This document shows positions 58,679-64,000 of a stretch of 64,000 bases of DNA, piece by piece. The translations under genes and the position numbers were made by a program. Origin of the DNA: Brachybacterium aquaticum (lineage in GTDB: Bacteria > Actinomycetota > Actinomycetes > Actinomycetales > Dermabacteraceae); the NCBI RefSeq assembly GCF_014204755.1, contig NZ_JACHLZ010000001.1, forward strand, positions 3,100,001-3,164,000, given 5' to 3'. The notes beneath the pieces are model-generated. The model did no database searches and had not been told where the DNA came from. It saw nothing but the letters and a program-made list of their open reading frames with translations. The number at the start of each line of letters is the position of its first letter. Position 1 is the stretch's first letter.

Positions 58679-60211
58679 ATGCGCTCGCTCTGGCTCGACA
58701 CCCTGGACCGTTCCGAGATCCCGGTCGGGGAGATGCCGCGCGGGATCTCCTTCGACGTCGCCGTGGCGGGCGCCGGCCTCACCGGCCTCGCGACGGCCGT
58801 GATGCTGGCGCGCGCCGGCCTCCGCGTCATCGTCCTGGAGGCGCGGGAAGCGGGCGCGGGGGCGACCGGGAGCACCACCGCGAAGCTCACACTTCTGCAG
58901 GCCACGCGGCTCTCGGATCTCCGCTCCCGCCACTCCTTGGAGACGGCACGCGCCTATCTCGCGGCCGGCGCCGAGGCCCAGCGCTGGCTGCTCGCCGCGT
59001 GCGCGGCCCAGGACGTCCCCGTCCAGCGCCGTCCCGCCACGACCTATGCGACCACCCCGGAGGGGGCGGAGCAGGTGCGCGAGGAGTGGCGGACGGCCCG
59101 GGAGCTCGGACTCGCGGCCTCCTTCACGCAGACCACCGAGCTGCCCTTCCCCGCCACCGGCGCGGTGGTGCTCGAGGACCAGGCGCAGTTCGACCCGATG
59201 CAGGTCCTCGTCGGCCTCGCGAGGGAGCTGCACGCCCTGGGCGGGGTCCTGGTCGAGGGCGTGCGCGTCACCGGCGCGGGCCGGCGCGGCCCGTTCACGC
59301 TCACCACCTCGCGCGGTGAGGTGCGCGCGGAGCGACTGGTCCTCGCCACCGGCAGCACGATCCTGGACCGCAGCGGGCATGCCGAGCGCATGACGGCGCG
59401 GCGCTCCTACGCCATGACCTACCGGGTGCCGGCGGGCGCCTGGGTGCCGCAGGGGATGCACATCGCCGCCGACGGCCCCTCCCGGACCCTGCGCTCCGTC
59501 CCGCACGAGGGCGAGGAGCTGCTGCTCGTCGGCGGCGGCGACCACGTCACGGGCCGCGCCGAGTCCCCGGCCGGCCGCGTCCAGGAGATCGACGCCTGGG
59601 CCCGCGACCTCGTCCCAGGCGCCGTGCGCACCCATCACTGGGCCGCGCAGGACTACCACAGCGCCTCGGGGCTCCCGCTCGTCGGCGCGCTGCCCGGCAG
59701 CGGCGGCACCCTCGTCGCCGCCACCGGATTCGCGAAATGGGGGATGACGGGCGGCGTCGCCGCCGCCCTCGCCATGACCGGACTGCTCCAGGGGCGTGCG
59801 CCGGACTGGTATGCCGGGCTCACCAGCGGCACGGGCCCCAGGGCGATCGCGTCAGGAGCGGCGATGGCGGCCCAGGTCGGCGCCCACCTCGCGAAGGACT
59901 GGGTGCAGGCCGAGCTGACGGCGCTCCCCTCGGAGGCACCGGCCGAGGGCGAGGGCGTCGTCGGCCGCTCCGACGGGGCGCCGGTCGCGGTCTCGACCGT
60001 GGACGGACGCACCTGCGCCGTCTCCGGCGTCTGCACCCACCTGGGCGGCGTCCTGCGCTGGAACGATGCGGAGCGCTCCTGGGACTGCCCCCTGCACGGC
60101 TCGCGCTTCGCGGCCGACGGGGCCCTGCTCGAGGGGCCCGCCGTCGAGGACCTCACCCCTCGGCACCTCCCTCCTCCGGACGCCGCTGCATCTCCCGGCG
60201 GCCGTGGGTGA
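58679..60211 (+). CDS. FAD-dependent oxidoreductase with C-terminal Rieske domain
   Basis: Product of 510 aa. The N-terminal DAO-type FAD domain has VAVAGAGLTGLATAVMLARAG near residue 27 and ends with a GLPLVGALPG-type C-terminal FAD contact. The C-terminal 85 residues are a Rieske [2Fe-2S] domain with VCTHLGG and WDCPLHGSRF supplying Cys-His pairs. Such proteins are cytosolic oxidoreductases of unknown substrate. GGAGGAGGGCGG precedes ATG 58679. The 3' end overlaps the convergent membrane-protein gene by 59 bp. Confidence 0.92.
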   Translation: MRSLWLDTLDRSEIPVGEMPRGISFDVAVAGAGLTGLATAVMLARAGLRVIVLEAREAGAGATGSTTAKLTLLQATRLSDLRSRHSLETARAYLAAGAEAQRWLLAACAAQDVPVQRRPATTYATTPEGAEQVREEWRTARELGLAASFTQTTELPFPATGAVVLEDQAQFDPMQVLVGLARELHALGGVLVEGVRVTGAGRRGPFTLTTSRGEVRAERLVLATGSTILDRSGHAERMTARRSYAMTYRVPAGAWVPQGMHIAADGPSRTLRSVPHEGEELLLVGGGDHVTGRAESPAGRVQEIDAWARDLVPGAVRTHHWAAQDYHSASGLPLVGALPGSGGTLVAATGFAKWGMTGGVAAALAMTGLLQGRAPDWYAGLTSGTGPRAIASGAAMAAQVGAHLAKDWVQAELTALPSEAPAEGEGVVGRSDGAPVAVSTVDGRTCAVSGVCTHLGGVLRWNDAERSWDCPLHGSRFAADGALLEGPAVEDLTPRHLPPPDAAASPGGRG

Positions 60212-61223
60212 GCTGGCGCAGATCCGTGGACTCGTCGAAGCTCGTGCCCAGACCACCGGCGACCACGCCCATCGCCGCGCTCAGCCAGGCGAGGTCCACG
60301 TAGTTCGTGAGCCCCACCGATGTCCCCATGATGTCGGTCATGTAGTCGGGGTCGATCACCACCAGGCTCGCGCCCAGGATGACCACGAACAGCGCGAGGT
60401 ACAGGGCCAGGACGCACAGGAACAGCGTGAGCAGCGTCGAGAGGTTGTAGTAGACGAAGACCTCACCGGGCGCCGTGCGGCCCGCGCGCTCCCAGAGCCC
60501 GTTGCTCAGCAGCAGCCACAGCACCATCAGGGTGATGGCGAGCAGTCCGATCAGGAGCAGGCGCGTCGTCGGCAGCGCTGCGGACATCTGCCAGATCGAG
60601 GTGTAGAAGATGCCGAACGCGCCGACCGCGGCGGCCGCGGCCAGCGCCGAGGACAGCTGCGGGGCGGTCCGCCACGGTGCGTTGGTCGCGACCATGCCGA
60701 GCACCGTGCGGGGCATCCCGGTGATCGTGTGCGAGTGCAGGTACCCCGGTGAGCCCTCCCGAGGCTCCGTCCAGCGGTTCCATCGCAGCGCGTAGCGCTC
60801 GCGCTCCTCGGCGGGGGCGCCGTCGACCAGCCGCAGCACGCAGGACATGAACAGGCCGACCAGCCGTCGCTCCCCGGCGAGCACCCCGAGGGCCGGATAC
60901 GAGAGCGCCGCGGCGGACTCCTCGGGGAAGAGCTTCGCGATCTCCGGCCTGCCGTGGGAGAGGCGCGGCATCTCGGTGAGGATCAGCACCGCGTCGACGC
61001 GGTCGAACCCGCCGCGCAGCGTGTCGATCGGGGCGAAATCCAGGGTGCGGGTGTCGCTGACGCCGAAGAACTGGGGGCGCACCCGGACCGTCGCAGCGCC
61101 GAACACCCTGGTGAGCTCCTGTTCGAAGCGCTCCTGCACCACCTCCGCGCGCGCGGTGCACTGCCCCGGATCGCTGAGCACCAGCACGCTGACGCCGGAG
61201 CGCGCGGCGGGCGCATCGTCCAT
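60153..61223 (-). CDS. Multi-pass membrane protein of unknown function
   Basis: Product of 356 aa. The first 180 residues form a soluble part, including VSVLVLSDPGQCTARAEVV, which resembles a nucleotide-fold start, and RVDAVLILTEMPRLSHGRPEI. They are followed by four or five hydrophobic segments (about 190-310) and a charged tail. I do not recognise the family. A GGAGGGACC sequence precedes the ATG. It overlaps the end of the Rieske oxidoreductase gene by 59 bp in the convergent sense. No operon partner. Confidence 0.8.
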   Translation of the reverse strand: MDDAPAARSGVSVLVLSDPGQCTARAEVVQERFEQELTRVFGAATVRVRPQFFGVSDTRTLDFAPIDTLRGGFDRVDAVLILTEMPRLSHGRPEIAKLFPEESAAALSYPALGVLAGERRLVGLFMSCVLRLVDGAPAEERERYALRWNRWTEPREGSPGYLHSHTITGMPRTVLGMVATNAPWRTAPQLSSALAAAAAVGAFGIFYTSIWQMSAALPTTRLLLIGLLAITLMVLWLLLSNGLWERAGRTAPGEVFVYYNLSTLLTLFLCVLALYLALFVVILGASLVVIDPDYMTDIMGTSVGLTNYVDLAWLSAAMGVVAGGLGTSFDESTDLRQLTHGRREMQRRPEEGGAEG

Positions 61224-61433
61224 GGTCCCTCCTCGGTCGGCTCCCGGTCGGCACGGGCGCGGTCGGCACGGTCACGCCCACGGTAGGCACATCGGGGGCA
61301 GTGCCGGCAGGGACGGACCGACCGTCCGGTGCCGACGGACCGATCGGTCTCCTCCCTGTCCCGGGCGGTGCGGCCGGACCTACGGTGGACGGGGTCAACG
61401 GCGATACGTCCGACCCTCCAGGAGGAGCGCGTC

Positions 61434-63653
61434 ATGACCTTCCAGAAGAACACCCCCACGCCCGCTCCCGGCCGGCCCGGAGCCCGCCCGCCCTCGCTCG
61501 AGGAGCCCACGCGGCCCACCGGCCCGCTCCCTCCCGCGCCCGATCAGCAGGGGGCGCAGCCCCGCACCGCGACCGGCGCCGATCCCGGCCCCGACCGCAC
61601 CACCACCGCCCAGCAGGGCGCCTTCCTCACCACCTCGCAGGGTGCGCGCCTGCGCGACACCGACCACTCGCTGAAGGCCGGTCGCCGAGGCCCCGTCCTG
61701 CTGCAGGACCACCACCTGCGCGAGAAGATCACCCACTTCGACCACGAGCGGATCCCGGAGCGGGTGGTGCACGCCCGCGGCGCCGCGGCCCACGGCGTCT
61801 TCGAGGGATACGGGACCGCGACCTCCGTGTGCCGGGCCGGCTTCCTCGCCCAGGGGAAGCGCACCGAGGTGTTCACCCGGTTCTCCACCGTCGTCGGCTC
61901 CCGCGGCTCGATGGACACCGCCCGCGACACCCGCGGCTTCGCGACGAAGTTCTTTACCGACGAGGGCACCTTCGACCTGGTCGCCAACAACATCCCGGTG
62001 TTCTTCATCCAGGACGGCATCAAGTTCCCCGACATCGTCCACGCCGCGAAGCCGCACCCCGACCGGGAGATCCCGCAGGCGCAGAGCGCGCACGACACCT
62101 TCTGGGACTTCGTCTCCCTGCACACCGAGGCCCAGCACCACACCCTGTAGTTCATGGGCGACCGCGGCATCCCGCGCTCCTACCGGATGATGGAGGGCTT
62201 CGGCATCCACACCTTCCGGCTCTCGAACGCCGACGGCGAGACGAGCCTCGTCAAGTTCCATTGGAAGCCGAAGCTCGGCGTCCACTCGCTGACCTGGGAG
62301 GAGGCCCAGCTCCTCGGCGGCACCGATCCCGACTTCCACCGTCGCGACCTCGCCGACGCGATCGAGTCCGGAGCCCATCCCTCCTGGGAGCTCGGCATCC
62401 AGGTGTTCCCCGACACCGAGGAGCAGACCTTCGAGGGCATCGACCTGCTGGACCCCACGAAGTTCGTCCCCGAGGAGCTCGCACCGGTGCAGGGCGTCGG
62501 CCGCCTCACGCTGGACCGCAACCCCAGCAACTATTTCGCCGAGACCGAGCAGGTCGCCTTCCATCCCGGTCATCTCGTCCCGGGGATCGACGTCACCGAC
62601 GACCCGCTGCTGCAGGTGCGGCTGTTCTCCTACCTCGACACCCAGCTCACGCGGCTGGGCGGGCCGAACTTCGCCCAGCTCCCCATCAACCGCGCCCATG
62701 CCCCGATCAACGACATGCTCCGCGACGGCTTCGGCCAGCAGGCCGATCACGCCGGGGTCGCGCCCTACCACCCGAACTCCCTGGACGGCGGCTGCCCCTT
62801 CATGGCCGGGGAGCACGACGGCGCCCTCACCGACCTGCCGGTGCGGGTGCCCGAGGGCGTGAAGGAGCGGGAGCTCTCGGCGACCTTCGAGGACCACTAC
62901 AGCCAGGCCCGCCTGTTCTGGCGCAGCATGACCGAGGTCGAGAAGGACCACATCGTCGACGCCTACTCCTTCGAGCTCGGCAAGTGCTTTGAGGACACGA
63001 TCCGCGAACGCCAGCTGCAGTGCCTGGCGAACATCGACGGCGAGCTCTGCGCCCGGGTCGCCGCGGCGCTCGGCATGCCCGCCCCGGAGCCGACGATCGC
63101 CGCCGATCAGGGGGCCGACGGACCGGTGGTCACCAGCGGGCCGCTGTCCCAGCTCGGCGGCAGCTGGCCCGTCGACGGCCGCATGATCGGCATCGTCGTC
63201 GACCCCGACGCCGACAACGAGGACCTGCTCGCCCTGCACGAGACGATCGTCAGCGCCTCCATGACCCCCGTGGTCATCGCGCCCCGCGGCGGAGAGGTCG
63301 CCGGGATCCCGGTGGGCCGCACCCTCGGCACCGCGGCCTCCGTCGAGTTCGACGCCCTGCTGCTCGCGGGCAACCCGCTGATCGCCCCGGACTCGCGCCC
63401 CTCGGTGGATCCGAAGGCCGGGGCACCGGGATCCGGCGAGGTCGAGCCCCGGGTCGGGAAGCTGATCGACGAGTGCTGGCGCCATGCGAAGGCGATCGGC
63501 GCCTGGGGCACCGGCCGGGAGGCGCTCGAGGCGCGCACCGCCCCCCGGGGCGCGGGCCTCGTCGCCGGGGAGGACGGGCAGGCCGTGCTCGGCGAGATCA
63601 TCCCGCTGCTGGAGAACCACCGCGTCTGGGAGCGGTTCCCGGCCGGCCTCTGA
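61434..63653 (+). pseudogene. katE: Large-subunit catalase (KatE/HPII type) interrupted by an in-frame TAG
   Basis: One continuous frame of 740 codons with a single internal TAG at 62148-62150. The front part (238 aa) has the catalytic-His region [18 protein letters not shown] and the Asn-containing [16 protein letters not shown]. The rear part has RGIPRSYRMMEGFGIHTFRL, the heme-ligand RLFSYLDTQLTRLGGPNF and a GATase1-like C-terminal domain, as in E. coli HPII. The stop replaces the position of a tryptophan in relatives (MWAMSDRGIPRSY in E. coli), so TGG to TAG is likely. Re-initiation at ATG 62154 would give a 499-aa product without the distal His. It is either a recent null mutation or a sequence error. 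Confidence 0.9.
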
Positions 63654-63666
63654 CCCCGCGGCCTGC

Positions 63667-64000
63667 TCAGGCGGCGTCGACCCGCCCGGCCTCCTCGGCC
63701 GGGCGACGGCGCCGCCGCCACGCGGCGATGCCGGCCAGCAGCGCCGCCACCGCGAGGAACGGCAGTCCGAGCCGCCAGACCGCCCACTCCACCTGCGTCA
63801 TCAGCAGCAGGCACGAGACCAGGCCTCCGATCGGCAGCACCACGGGCACCCGGTAGTGACGGTGCCCCGGCCGGTCGCGGCGCAGCACCAGCACGGCCGC
63901 GTTCACGGAGAGGAAGACGACCAGCAGGAGCAGCACCATCGTGCCGGCGAGCACGTCGATGGTGCCGGTGAGGGCGAGGACGATCGACAGGGCCGTGGTC
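63667..64000 (-). CDS. APC-family amino-acid permease, C-terminal part
   Basis: The frame is open to the right edge, so only about 110 C-terminal residues are seen. Hydrophobic segments (TALSIVLALTGTIDVLAGT; MVLLLLVVFLSVNAAVLVLR; LPFLAVAALLAGIAAWRRRR) and the motif HRHYRVPVVLPIGGLVS match the end of APC transporters. It is convergent with katE, 13 bp apart. Substrate cannot be assigned. Confidence 0.8.
   Translation of the reverse strand, partial: TTALSIVLALTGTIDVLAGTMVLLLLVVFLSVNAAVLVLRRDRPGHRHYRVPVVLPIGGLVSCLLLMTQVEWAVWRLGLPFLAVAALLAGIAAWRRRRRPAEEAGRVDAA

Overview
This is the replication-origin region of a high-GC actinobacterium. GC is near 70% and starts are ATG or GTG, with many 4-base ATGA/GTGA overlaps. 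The conserved order gyrA-gyrB ... recF-dnaN-dnaA | rpmH-rnpA-yidD-yidC-jag-rsmG-parA-parB ... trxB-murJ-pcnA is typical of Actinomycetia. A DLW-39 protein and a DUF3566 protein lie beside tRNA-Ile/tRNA-Ala, and a RamB regulator faces aceA. Together these suggest Micrococcales, perhaps a Brachybacterium-like member of Dermabacteraceae. That placement is inference; no rRNA or marker search was possible.

Layout. 1-14.5 kb holds metabolism: an edge-truncated Hsp70-like gene, glyoxylate-shunt aceB and aceA with divergent ramB, an SDR, a LysE exporter with divergent Lrp regulator, a broken MFS nucleoside-transporter gene, a glgC-like gene, tRNA-Ala, DLW-39, tRNA-Ile, photolyase, a hypothetical, a GNAT remnant and ybaK. 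14.9-30.8 kb is the minus-strand arm of the origin: DUF3566, gyrA, gyrB, the riboflavin operon ribD-ribE-ribBA-ribH behind an FMN riboswitch, dciA (DUF721), recF, dnaN, the dnaN-dnaA oriC gap and dnaA. 31-37.6 kb is the plus-strand arm: rpmH to parB.

The most unusual part is 37.6-40.7 kb, about 3.1 kb without a credible gene. It carries 17 parS-like 14-mers, none of them a perfect palindrome, and ends in a compact cluster of six DnaA boxes, five in the same orientation at 12/22/12/12-bp steps. The adjacent ParB (619 aa) has a roughly 325-residue Ala/Lys/Ser/Thr then acidic linker between its N-terminal ParA-contact motif and its CTPase domain. A two-box DnaA module in the dnaA-dnaN gap is repeated, with one base changed, in the 40.6-kb cluster. 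Together this looks like a dedicated centromere and DnaA-binding block.

40.7-49.8 kb is a minus-strand envelope block: DUF6049, murJ, a separate pseudokinase/discoidin protein (the part fused to MurJ in mycobacteria), a small membrane protein, trxB and a thioredoxin-fold protein lacking the redox cysteines. 49.9-64 kb holds pcnA, a class A PBP with an acidic repeat tail, an MBL hydrolase, a sugar ABC transporter without ATPase under a LacI-type operator, a FAD/Rieske oxidoreductase, a membrane protein, a KatE catalase gene interrupted by an in-frame TAG, and the 3' end of an APC permease gene.
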